DNA of 61,487 nucleotides from Flavobacterium sp. (GTDB lineage Bacteria; Bacteroidota; Bacteroidia; Flavobacteriales; Flavobacteriaceae), in assembly GCA_029946065.1 (NCBI GenBank), contig JAQSDU010000006.1, positions 1 through 61,487 on the forward strand, written 5' to 3'. Positions within the stretch are counted from its first letter, which is position 1. Each line of letters starts with the position of its first letter. A program made the translations under genes and the position numbers. The notes below the pieces were generated by a model. The model was not told where the DNA came from, ran no database searches, and worked only from the letters and a program-made list of their open reading frames with translations. Shown here piece by piece: positions 35,765 through 44,415 of the stretch.

Positions 35765-36214
35765 ATGAAAAACACAAAAATGATGGCGAAGATGTTTACG
35801 GTAATGCTATTTATTGCTGCATCACTAACAACAAGTAACGCCACCGCACAAACCAAAACTAAAAAAGCAATGATGAAAGATTGTTGCATGATGAAAGACG
35901 GTAAAATGATGTGCGTAAAAGATGGTAAAACAATGCCTATGGACAAAGACATGAAAATGAAAAATGGCACAACTTGCATGGTAAATGGCGAATGTGTCAT
36001 GAAAGATGGCAAAAAAATGACCATGAAAGAGGGAGATTGCATGGATATGAATGGTAAAATGGATAAGTGCTCTATGATGACTAAAAGCAAAAAAATGAAA
36101 ACTAAAAAACACACTATGGCAATGACTTACACTTGCCCAATGCACCCCGAAGTAATTAGTGACAAACCGGGTAAATGCCCTAAATGCGGAATGGATTTAG
36201 TGGTAAAAAAATAG
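35765..36214 (+). CDS. Met/Lys/Cys-rich metal-binding protein (DUF6799-like repeats plus heavy-metal-binding domain)
   Basis: 149 residues. Signal peptide about 1-28 (ending ATAQ). The middle consists of repeated KDGK-type units (MMKDCCMMKDGKMM, VKDGKTMPMDKDM, MVNGECVMKDGKKM), rich in Met and Cys. The last 40 residues are a heavy-metal-binding domain, TCPMHPEV...CPKCGMDL. The DNA of that domain is nearly identical to part of the copA gene (see findings). Probably a periplasmic copper sponge. Confidence 0.8.
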   Translation: MKNTKMMAKMFTVMLFIAASLTTSNATAQTKTKKAMMKDCCMMKDGKMMCVKDGKTMPMDKDMKMKNGTTCMVNGECVMKDGKKMTMKEGDCMDMNGKMDKCSMMTKSKKMKTKKHTMAMTYTCPMHPEVISDKPGKCPKCGMDLVVKK

Positions 36215-36230
36215 AGACACACAAATAATT

Positions 36231-36266
36231 AGGCGAGCAGGTCATTTTATTGTTCGCCTTTTTTTT
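36231..36266 (+). terminator. Intrinsic terminator after the Met-rich protein gene
   Basis: Stem AGGCGA / TCGCCT with a large loop, followed by eight T. It separates the copper-handling half of the cassette from the RND half. Confidence 0.75.
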
Positions 36267-36294
36267 GTAATTAAAAAATCCTACTTTTACACCT

Positions 36295-36609
36295 GTGAAA
36301 TTAATAGTACTCATATTCTCAATATATTTAGTAGCACTTTCCTGTATGCCTTGTGCAGATGGGGAGGCTCTTTTGTCGAATAAGAAAGTTACCATAAGCA
36401 ATCAATCAATTCCACATCACGACAACGATGTTTGCTCTCCTCTTTGTATATGTAGCTGTTGTGGTTGTCAAGGTTTTGCTTTCACTTCTATTTATTCATA
36501 CAATTTTATTCCGAGCAGAATTTCAGTTGACAAAAAACTTCCTGAATACAAATCAATAAATACTTCCAATTTCTTCGGAAGCATTTGGCAACCGCCTCAA
36601 ATAGCATAA
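36295..36609 (+). CDS. DUF6660 family small protein
   Basis: 104 residues, GTG start at 36295. N-terminal signal/anchor (LIVLIFSIYLVALSC), then HHDNDVCSPLCICSCCGCQGF, a dense Cys cluster, and the family ending SIWQPPQIA. DUF6660 proteins are regularly found immediately before CzcA/CusA-type RND genes in Bacteroidota, as here. Function unknown; metal binding is likely. A TACTTTTA sequence (TAnnTTTG with one mismatch) lies about 5 bases before the leader. Confidence 0.75.
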   Translation: MKLIVLIFSIYLVALSCMPCADGEALLSNKKVTISNQSIPHHDNDVCSPLCICSCCGCQGFAFTSIYSYNFIPSRISVDKKLPEYKSINTSNFFGSIWQPPQIA

Positions 36610-36611
36610 TG

Positions 36612-36676
36612 AAGCCCGAGTAATTTCGGGTTATAGAGTTGTGGATTTTCCACAGTATTCAATGGGCATTAGTGCC
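36612..36676 (+). promoter_or_regulatory. Three successive small hairpins in the leader of the RND gene
   Basis: CCCGA/TCGGG (36615-36630), TGTGGA/TCCACA (36640-36654) and GGCA/TGCC (36665-36676) lie between the DUF6660 stop and the start codon at 36704. None is followed by a T-run. Possible leader structure or mRNA stabiliser. Confidence 0.4.
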
Positions 36677-36703
36677 TAATTACTCATTCATTATACTATA
36701 ACA

Positions 36704-39700
36704 ATGATAAATAAAATCATTAATTTTTCCGTAAACAACAAACTCATTACAGGAGTTTTGTTGGCAATATTTGTTATGTTTGGCATTTATTCATTCACAC
36801 AATTAAGTGTCGATGCTTTGCCCGATGTTACCAATAATCAAGTGCAAGTAGTTACAAATACTCCTAATTTGGCTACCCAAGAAGTTGAACAGTTTATAAC
36901 CTATCCATTAGAAACCGAGTTTAAATCATTGTCCGATATGGTCGAATTACGAAGCACAAGCCGTTCGGGTTTGTCGGTAATTACGATTGTTTTCAAAGAC
37001 AATGTTCCAGTAAATATTGCTCGTCAGCGAGTAGATGAAAAAATAAAAACGGCTACCGATAATATTCCTAAACAATACGGAAGCCCTGAATTATTACCGC
37101 CAACAACAGGGCTTGGCGAAATATTTCAATATGTTATAGTACCACAAAAAGGATATGAAAAAAAATACAATATATCTGAATTAAGAACTATCCAAGATTG
37201 GATTGTACGCCGTCAATTATTAGGAACAGTTGGCGTGGTTGATGTGAGTAGTTTTGGTGGTAAACTAAAACAATACGAAGTTTCAGTAAAACCCGAACGC
37301 CTTTCGGCTAATAATTTAACGCTAATTGATGTGTTTGATGCCTTGCAAAACAACAACGAAAACACAGGCGGAAGCTACATTGACAAAGGTCCAAATATCT
37401 ACTTTATTCGTGGAGAAGGATTAATTCAAAACCTAGAAGACATCAATAATATTGTTGTTAAAAACAATTCGGGCGTTCCCATTTTAATAAAAGACATTGC
37501 CGAAGTTAAATTTGGTTCTGCACCTCGTTACGGAGCAATGACACGAAACGGAAAAGGCGAAACCGTCGGCGGTGTAGTTTTAATGCAAAAAGGAGAAAAT
37601 GCAGTACGAGTAATTGAGCGAGTAAAAGAAAGAATGAAATCTATCGAAAAATCTTTACCACAGGGAGTAAAAATAGATGTTTTTGTAGATAGAACTAAAT
37701 TAATTGACCGAACAGTTCATACCGTTAGTTACAATCTTTTGGAAGGTGCATTAATCGTTATTTTAGTTTTAGTTCTCTTTTTAGGAAGTTTAAGAGCAGG
37801 TTTAATTGTGGCATCTGTCATTCCTTTAGCAATGCTTTTCGCAATCATTATAATGAATATGTTCGGGTTAAGTGCCAATTTAATGAGTATGGGGGCGCTA
37901 GATTTTGGGCTTATTGTTGATGGTGCTGTAATTGTGGTCGAAGCCACTTTACATATTTTTTCACGGCATTATAAAAGCAATATCCTTTCTCAAAATCAAA
38001 TGGACGATGAAGTAATCAAAAGTTCATCAAAAATTATGAGTTCTGCCATATTTGGGCAAATCATTATCTTAATTGTATATATTCCGTTATTTGTTTTAAG
38101 TGGTGTCGAGGGTAAAATGTTTATGCCAATGGCTCAAACCGTTAGTTTTGCCATCGTAGGTGCATTAATACTTTCGCTTACTTATGTGCCTTGGGCAAGT
38201 AGTATTTTTTTAGACAAAAAAATTAGTGACAAACCCAATTTTACCGATAGGTTTATCAATAAATTAAATAATTGGTATCAGCCATTTTTAGTTAAAGCTT
38301 TAGAGCGAAAGTTTGCAGTTATTGGAGTTGCCATTTTCTTATTTATAGCATCATTATTTATATTCAATTCATTAGGTGGCGAATTTATTCCCGAATTAGA
38401 CGAGGGCGATTTTGCGATGAATTTCCGAATCCGACAAGGAAGCAGTTTGCCTCAAAGTATTGAAGTGGGTACCCAATTAGAAAAACTGGCACTTACATTT
38501 CCAGAAGTTAAAGAAACGGTTAGCAAAATTGGAAGTAGCGAAATTCCAACCGACCCAATGCCTATCGAAAGTGCAGATGTAATTATGGTTTTAAAAGATA
38601 AAAAAGAATGGACTACGGCAAACAACAAAGAAGATTTAGCCGAGAAAATGAACGAAAAATTAAGTCAAATACCAGGTTGTAATTTATCTTTTGAGCAACC
38701 CATTCAAATGCGTTTTAATGAACTAATTGCAGGAGTAAAATCGGATATTGCCATAAAAATATTTGGTGATGATTTAGATAAATTGTTTTCAGAAGCCAAT
38801 AAAACAGTTCCAATAATTAGCGGAATTGACGGATTAACGGATATAAAAGTAGAACAAGTTTCGGGAATGCCTCAATTAGTTGTAAAATACAACCGAAATA
38901 AAATTGCGCAATATGGTTTGAACATTTCCGATGTAAACCGTATTTTAAATACGGCTTATGCGGGTGGAACAACTGGCGTTGTGTATGAGGGAGAGAAAAA
39001 ATTTGATTTGGTCGTTCGTATTCCTAAAAACCAAAACACAGATATTGACGCTTTAAAATCATTATTAATTCCAACACCAAGAGGTAATCAAATACCATTA
39101 AACGAAGTCGCAGAAATCACTTTTAAAACAGCACCATCACAAATAAGCCGTGAAAATGCAGAACGTAGAATAGTAATTGAAGCCAACGTTCGTGGTCGTG
39201 ATGTTGAAAGTGTAGTTTTGGAAATTCAACAAAAATTAGAAGCCAAATTAAAACTACCCGAGGGCTATTTTATTACTTATGGCGGACAATTTCAAAACTT
39301 GCAAGAAGCAAAAGGAAGATTGCAATTGGCTGTTCCTGTTGCACTTTTACTGATTTTCTTTTTACTCTTTTTGTCATTCCGTTCGCTCAAAGAAGCAACC
39401 ATAATATTTTCTGCAATTCCTTTGGCATCCATTGGCGGAATTATCGCTTTATGGGTTCGTGGTATGAATTTTAGTATCTCGGCAGGAGTTGGTTTTATTG
39501 CGTTATTTGGAGTAGCAGTTTTAAACGGAATTGTTTTAATAAGTTACTACAACCAATTAAAAGACGAGGGCGAAGACAATCTTTTAAAACGCATTTATAA
39601 AGGAAGTAGCGCACGATTAAGACCAATTTTAGCAACGGCGACCGTTGCTTCATTAGGGTTTTTACCAATGGCATTAAGTACAAGCGCAGGTGCAGAAGTG

Positions 39701-41005
39701 CAAAAACCTTTAGCAACTGTTGTTATCGGTGGTTTGCTGACTTCTACATTATTAACATTATTTGTTTTACCAGTTTTATATTATTTAGTAATGACACCAA
39801 AAAAAATAAAAGTAAATCCAAAAATTGCAACAATTGTTGTGCTGTTTTTTAGTTGTTTTTCTTTCAATGCCAATGCACAAACGCAAACGTTCACGTTGCA
39901 AAATGCGTTAGATTTAGCAACCAAGAATTATCCAACGTTGCAACAAGCGACTTTGCAAACCCAGCAACAACAAGCATTAACCAAAACGGCAACTGTTCTC
40001 GACCCTTTCAATATCAATAGTAATTTAGGTCAGATAAACAGCAAATTGTTTGATTATAATATTGGCGTGGCACAAGGTTTTAAACTATCCAACAAAGCCG
40101 ATAGAAACTTATTAAATCAAAATGTAGCAGTAGCAAAATCCTTTGAAGCAGTTACAAAAAACGAATTAATAAAAAATGTTTCCAATGCTTATTTTAATTG
40201 GCTTTACAATGTGCAACACTATAATTTATTGCTCGAAACGGATAACATTTTTGCCGATTATGAAAAGTATGCTGACAAGAAATTTCAAGTAGGCGAATCG
40301 AGTAAATTGGAAAAGATAAATGCCTCTTTGCAACGCAAAGAATTAAAAATGCAATTAGCAGAAGCCAATTCGCAAGTGCTGTTTTATTTAACCGAATTAC
40401 AAAAGTGGACACGAAGCAACGAACCCTACCAAGCACCAACGAAATACGATGCTTTACCCGAAATTAATGTAAGCGATAGTACATTAGTCAAAAATCATCC
40501 TGTTTTACAGTTTTTGCAACAGCAAATTATTGCTAAAGAATTAGCTATAAAATCAGAAAAAGCAAAAGCAAATCCATCTTTCAATTTGGGTGTAAATACG
40601 CAAAGTTTAGACAAGGAAAATCCGTTTTATTATGGTAGTGTGGGTATTAATATTCCTTTATTCAGAAACGGAATCAAGGCAAAAACACAAGTCGCAAAAT
40701 TAGAAACCGAAATTGCTAAAAAGGAATTGGAGAAATCGCAACAAGAATTAGCTACTATTTATTTGCAACAATTTCAATTGCAAAAACAGTATTCCGAGCA
40801 ACTCAATTTCTATAAAACAGAGGGTTTACCAATGGCAGAAACAATTGTAAATTCAGCACAGCGATTGTATAAATCGGGAGATATTGGCTATATCGAATAT
40901 ACCCAAAACCTAAAAGATGCCAATAAAATAAAAACTGATTATTTGATTACAATGAACAATTACAATCAAACTATAATCAACATTCAATATTTATTAAACA
41001 AATAA
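36704..41005 (+). CDS. CzcA/CusA-type heavy-metal RND pump fused to a TolC-like outer-membrane factor
   Basis: 1433 residues. Residues 1-1030 are a heavy-metal RND permease: LSVDALPDVTNNQV near the N-terminus, GALDFGLIVDGAVIVVEA with the proton-relay Asp D406, EIPTDPMPIESADV, and a second set of helices ending at about 1028. Residues about 1030-1058 are a hydrophobic segment ending FSFNANA before QTQ, like an internal signal peptide. Residues about 1060-1433 are an outer-membrane factor of the TolC/CzcC type (LQNALDLATKNYPTLQQA, long coiled-coil helices). Expels divalent or monovalent metal from periplasm to outside. Metal specificity is not decided by sequence: neighbours argue for copper and for Zn/Cd. 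Confidence 0.88.
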   Translation: MINKIINFSVNNKLITGVLLAIFVMFGIYSFTQLSVDALPDVTNNQVQVVTNTPNLATQEVEQFITYPLETEFKSLSDMVELRSTSRSGLSVITIVFKDNVPVNIARQRVDEKIKTATDNIPKQYGSPELLPPTTGLGEIFQYVIVPQKGYEKKYNISELRTIQDWIVRRQLLGTVGVVDVSSFGGKLKQYEVSVKPERLSANNLTLIDVFDALQNNNENTGGSYIDKGPNIYFIRGEGLIQNLEDINNIVVKNNSGVPILIKDIAEVKFGSAPRYGAMTRNGKGETVGGVVLMQKGENAVRVIERVKERMKSIEKSLPQGVKIDVFVDRTKLIDRTVHTVSYNLLEGALIVILVLVLFLGSLRAGLIVASVIPLAMLFAIIIMNMFGLSANLMSMGALDFGLIVDGAVIVVEATLHIFSRHYKSNILSQNQMDDEVIKSSSKIMSSAIFGQIIILIVYIPLFVLSGVEGKMFMPMAQTVSFAIVGALILSLTYVPWASSIFLDKKISDKPNFTDRFINKLNNWYQPFLVKALERKFAVIGVAIFLFIASLFIFNSLGGEFIPELDEGDFAMNFRIRQGSSLPQSIEVGTQLEKLALTFPEVKETVSKIGSSEIPTDPMPIESADVIMVLKDKKEWTTANNKEDLAEKMNEKLSQIPGCNLSFEQPIQMRFNELIAGVKSDIAIKIFGDDLDKLFSEANKTVPIISGIDGLTDIKVEQVSGMPQLVVKYNRNKIAQYGLNISDVNRILNTAYAGGTTGVVYEGEKKFDLVVRIPKNQNTDIDALKSLLIPTPRGNQIPLNEVAEITFKTAPSQISRENAERRIVIEANVRGRDVESVVLEIQQKLEAKLKLPEGYFITYGGQFQNLQEAKGRLQLAVPVALLLIFFLLFLSFRSLKEATIIFSAIPLASIGGIIALWVRGMNFSISAGVGFIALFGVAVLNGIVLISYYNQLKDEGEDNLLKRIYKGSSARLRPILATATVASLGFLPMALSTSAGAEVQKPLATVVIGGLLTSTLLTLFVLPVLYYLVMTPKKIKVNPKIATIVVLFFSCFSFNANAQTQTFTLQNALDLATKNYPTLQQATLQTQQQQALTKTATVLDPFNINSNLGQINSKLFDYNIGVAQGFKLSNKADRNLLNQNVAVAKSFEAVTKNELIKNVSNAYFNWLYNVQHYNLLLETDNIFADYEKYADKKFQVGESSKLEKINASLQRKELKMQLAEANSQVLFYLTELQKWTRSNEPYQAPTKYDALPEINVSDSTLVKNHPVLQFLQQQIIAKELAIKSEKAKANPSFNLGVNTQSLDKENPFYYGSVGINIPLFRNGIKAKTQVAKLETEIAKKELEKSQQELATIYLQQFQLQKQYSEQLNFYKTEGLPMAETIVNSAQRLYKSGDIGYIEYTQNLKDANKIKTDYLITMNNYNQTIINIQYLLNK

Positions 41006-41015
41006 AATTTTAAAG

Positions 41016-42167
41016 ATGAAAAATAATATAGCAATCATAATTCTTTTGTTTTTGGGCGTAGTTTCTTGTAAAAAGACCGACACCGAAGCACCAAAGGAAA
41101 CCGAAACCGAAAAAACCACAACAACAGTAGTAACGTTTACCGATGCGCAAATAAAAGCCATCGATTTACAGTTGGGCGATTTTGAAAATAAAAACCTAAC
41201 AACAACTTTAAAGATAAACGGAAAATTATCATTACCACCACAATATCAAGCACAGGTAAGCATCTTGACTGGTGGTGTTGTGAAAAATATTTTTGTTCAA
41301 GAGGGCGAATTTGTTAACGCAGGAAAGACTTTGGCAACAATTGCAAATACTGATGTGATACAATTACAACAGGATTATTTAGAGAACAACGCCAATCTTT
41401 CGTATTTGGAAAAAGAATACCAACGCCAAAAAGAGTTGCGTGATGATAATATCAATGCAGGGAAAACCTACCAACAATCGCAAAGAGAGTTACAAATTGC
41501 ACAAGCAAAAAAGGAAACCTTAAAATCAAAATTGGCTCAATTAGGAATTAATGCAAGTGGTTTATCTTCTAAAAATATTGCTTCAAATATTGCCATTTCA
41601 GCACCTATAAGCGGTTACATTCAGCACATTAATTTAAGTATGGGTAAATTTGCCGATGCAAACGCTGTACTATTTGAAATCATCGACAATCGTTTTTTAC
41701 ATTTGGATTTAAAGGTTTTTGAAAAAGACATCCATAAAATTAAAATTGGACAAGAAATAACGTTTAGTGATGCAAACGATGTTTCTCATTCGCACCCAGC
41801 TAAAATTTATGCTATCAATAAAGCTTTTGAACCGAACGAACAAGCTGTAATAGTTCACGCCAAAATAAATGAGACCACCGAAACGGTTTTACCCGGAATG
41901 TATGTAGAAGCAAGAGTAAAAATTGATAATACCAATACAAAGGCACTACCAACTGAGGCGATAGTTAACAATGGAAACGACCATTTTATATTTGTAGCAA
42001 CAGGTAAAAACATCTTTCAACAAATAAAAGTGAACATTGGCGCAACCGATTTAGGTTATACAGAAGTTAAGGCAATCGATGAAGTTCCTGCAAACGCAAA
42101 AGTAGTAATCAAAGGAGCGTATTATCTATTATCTGAATTAACCAAAGGAAGCGGAGAAGAAGAATAA
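41016..42167 (+). CDS. RND periplasmic adaptor (CusB/CzcB type)
   Basis: 383 residues. Lipoprotein signal with lipobox VVSC (Cys about 18). A barrel-sandwich hybrid domain (QVSILTGGVVKNIFVQEGEFVNAGKTLATI), an alpha-helical hairpin (LSYLEKEYQRQKELRDDN), the second lipoyl half (ISAPISGYIQHINLSMGKFADAN) and a C-terminal beta-barrel are visible. It links the RND-TolC fusion protein to the outer membrane channel. It begins 10 bases after the pump stop codon. Confidence 0.9.
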   Translation: MKNNIAIIILLFLGVVSCKKTDTEAPKETETEKTTTTVVTFTDAQIKAIDLQLGDFENKNLTTTLKINGKLSLPPQYQAQVSILTGGVVKNIFVQEGEFVNAGKTLATIANTDVIQLQQDYLENNANLSYLEKEYQRQKELRDDNINAGKTYQQSQRELQIAQAKKETLKSKLAQLGINASGLSSKNIASNIAISAPISGYIQHINLSMGKFADANAVLFEIIDNRFLHLDLKVFEKDIHKIKIGQEITFSDANDVSHSHPAKIYAINKAFEPNEQAVIVHAKINETTETVLPGMYVEARVKIDNTNTKALPTEAIVNNGNDHFIFVATGKNIFQQIKVNIGATDLGYTEVKAIDEVPANAKVVIKGAYYLLSELTKGSGEEE

Positions 42168-42182
42168 TTAAAAAACAAAAGG

Positions 42183-44204
42183 ATGAAACACCAACATAAA
42201 TACGATGCAAACGGTAAACAACTTTGTTGCACACTCGAAGAAAAGATACATAGCAAAACCGACAAGCAAACTGGTTGTTGTTCAACTCACAATAAACAAC
42301 ACGACCATTCCGACGATGATGGACACGACCATTCAGGTACAGACCAAACTACGTTTCAAATGTTCTTGCCCGCAATTATAAGTTTTACATTGTTACTTAT
42401 TGCAATTGGTTTTGATAATTATTTTACTCAAAATTGGTTCACAGGTTGGGTGCGAATTGCTTGGTACATTATGGCTTATATTCCTGTTGGTTTTCCTGTA
42501 CTCAAAGAAGCATTTGAAAGTATTCGCAAAGGCGAAATATTTTCAGAATTTCTATTAATGTGCATCGCAACCATCGGAGCATTTTCAATCGGGCAATTTC
42601 CCGAAGGAGTTGCAGTAATGTTATTTTACGCTATTGGCGAAATTTTCCAAACATTAGCCGTGCAAAGAGCAAAATCTAATATCAAACTATTATTAGACCA
42701 AAGACCAGACGAAGCAACGGTTTTGATTAACGGAAACGCAACAATCAAAAAAGCTTCTGAAATAACCATTGGTGAAATCATTCAACTCAAATCAGGCGAA
42801 AAGTTAGCATTAGACGGAAAACTTTTAACCGATAATGCCACATTCAATACATCAGCACTAACAGGTGAGAGTAAACCCGATACCAAAGAAAAAGGCGAAG
42901 CAGTTTTGGCAGGAATGATAAATTTAAACACCATTGCACAGGTTGAAGTTACGACAGCTTACACCGATAGTAAATTGTCGAAAATACTCGAAATGGTGCA
43001 AGAAGCAACAACTAAAAAAGCTCCGACAGAATTGTTTATTAGAAAATTTGCCAAAATCTATACACCTATTGTTGTGTTTTTGGCAATTGCAATTTGTGTT
43101 TTACCGATGCTTTTTGTAGATAATTATGTGTTTAGAGATTGGTTGTACAGAGCATTAGTATTCTTGGTTATTTCGTGTCCTTGTGCATTAGTTATTTCAA
43201 TTCCGTTAGGTTATTTTGGTGGAATTGGTGCAGCAAGTAAAAACGGAATTCTTTTCAAAGGTTCCAGTTTTCTCGATATAATGGCATCGATTCAAGTAGT
43301 TGTTATGGACAAAACAGGAACGCTAACCAAAGGCGTTTTCAAAGTTCAAAAAGTTGTATCCGTTGATGTTTCTCAAGCAGATTTAATTAAGTGGGTTGCA
43401 GCACTCGAAACCAAATCAACACATCCAGTTGGAACTGCAATAATAGAATATGCAAAAGGGACAGAAAAAAATGCAACCGTTACTGACGTTGAAGAAATTG
43501 CTGGACACGGATTAAAAGGCAAAGTAGATGGAAACGAAATCTTGGCAGGAAATGTAAAATTGATGAAGAAATTCAATATCAGTTATGATGTTGAAATTGA
43601 CAATACACCATTTACAATTATCGTTATTGCAATCAATCAAAAATATGCGGGGTATTTTCTAATTGCTGACGAAATTAAAGAAGATGCAAAACAAGCAATA
43701 GAAAGTTTACATAAAATAAACATCAAAACAGTAATGCTCTCGGGCGACAAACAAGCCGTTGTAAATGCTGTTGCAAAAGAATTAAATATAGATTTAGCAC
43801 ACGGCGATTTATTACCCGAACACAAAGTAGAAAAAGTAGAGGAATTAAAAATACAAAACCTAAAAATTGCCTTTGTTGGCGATGGCGTAAATGATGCGCC
43901 TGTTGTTGCACTTGCTGATGCAGGAATTGCAATGGGTGGTTTAGGAAGCGATGCTACTATAGAAACTGCCGATATTGTAATTCAAAACGACCAACCTTAT
44001 AAAATATATACTGCTATCAATATTGGTAAAAAAACAAAACAAATTGTTTGGCAAAATATCGGTTTAGCTTTTACAGTAAAAGCAATTGTTTTGATACTTG
44101 GCGCAGGAGGTTTAGCGACAATGTGGGAAGCCGTTTTTGCCGATGTTGGAGTAGCATTGTTGGCGATTTTAAATGCTGTGAGGATTCAGAGAATGAAGTT
44201 TTAG
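42183..44204 (+). CDS. Zn/Cd/Pb-type heavy-metal P-type ATPase
   Basis: 673 residues. The N-terminus is a His-rich tail (KQHDHSDDDGHDHSG) instead of an HMA domain. Catalytic motifs: SALTGESKP actuator, CPC at 332-334 (ISCPCALVISIP), DKTGT with D376, THPVGTA, and GDGVNDAPV. CPCALVIS is the form seen in ZntA/CadA rather than CopA, so divalent Zn2+, Cd2+ or Pb2+ are the likely substrates. Last gene of the metal cassette, 15 bases after the adaptor; the repeat block C begins 22 bases downstream. Confidence 0.88.
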   Translation: MKHQHKYDANGKQLCCTLEEKIHSKTDKQTGCCSTHNKQHDHSDDDGHDHSGTDQTTFQMFLPAIISFTLLLIAIGFDNYFTQNWFTGWVRIAWYIMAYIPVGFPVLKEAFESIRKGEIFSEFLLMCIATIGAFSIGQFPEGVAVMLFYAIGEIFQTLAVQRAKSNIKLLLDQRPDEATVLINGNATIKKASEITIGEIIQLKSGEKLALDGKLLTDNATFNTSALTGESKPDTKEKGEAVLAGMINLNTIAQVEVTTAYTDSKLSKILEMVQEATTKKAPTELFIRKFAKIYTPIVVFLAIAICVLPMLFVDNYVFRDWLYRALVFLVISCPCALVISIPLGYFGGIGAASKNGILFKGSSFLDIMASIQVVVMDKTGTLTKGVFKVQKVVSVDVSQADLIKWVAALETKSTHPVGTAIIEYAKGTEKNATVTDVEEIAGHGLKGKVDGNEILAGNVKLMKKFNISYDVEIDNTPFTIIVIAINQKYAGYFLIADEIKEDAKQAIESLHKINIKTVMLSGDKQAVVNAVAKELNIDLAHGDLLPEHKVEKVEELKIQNLKIAFVGDGVNDAPVVALADAGIAMGGLGSDATIETADIVIQNDQPYKIYTAINIGKKTKQIVWQNIGLAFTVKAIVLILGAGGLATMWEAVFADVGVALLAILNAVRIQRMKF

Positions 44205-44225
44205 AGTTAGCATATCCAAGTAAGT

Positions 44226-44266
44226 ATTGCAATGGTATTGCAATTAAAATTAGAAATCATTGCAAT
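44226..44266. repeat. Phased ATTGCAAT array, block C
   Basis: ATTGCAAT at 44226, 44237 and 44259: offsets 0, 11 and 33. It matches block B at 35 of 41 positions and block A at 35 of 41. Located between the last metal gene and the DUF4263 gene. Confidence 0.75.
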
Positions 44267-44415
44267 ACTCTTTTCAGAACGATTCAGATTATAGTATATT
44301 TACAATTAGATATACCAACTTTAAATATGCACTGAATTATTATATCCAACTTGAGGTCTAATGCAATTATTCCGAACTGAAGAACATAAAAAAAATTAAG
44401 TCAAATTTTAATTAT

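Noticed and set aside
35662..36114. Long minus-strand frames opposite the Met-rich protein gene
   Set aside because: They arise from the repetitive ATG/AAA codons of the sense gene; residues are an unlikely run of Phe, His and Ile.
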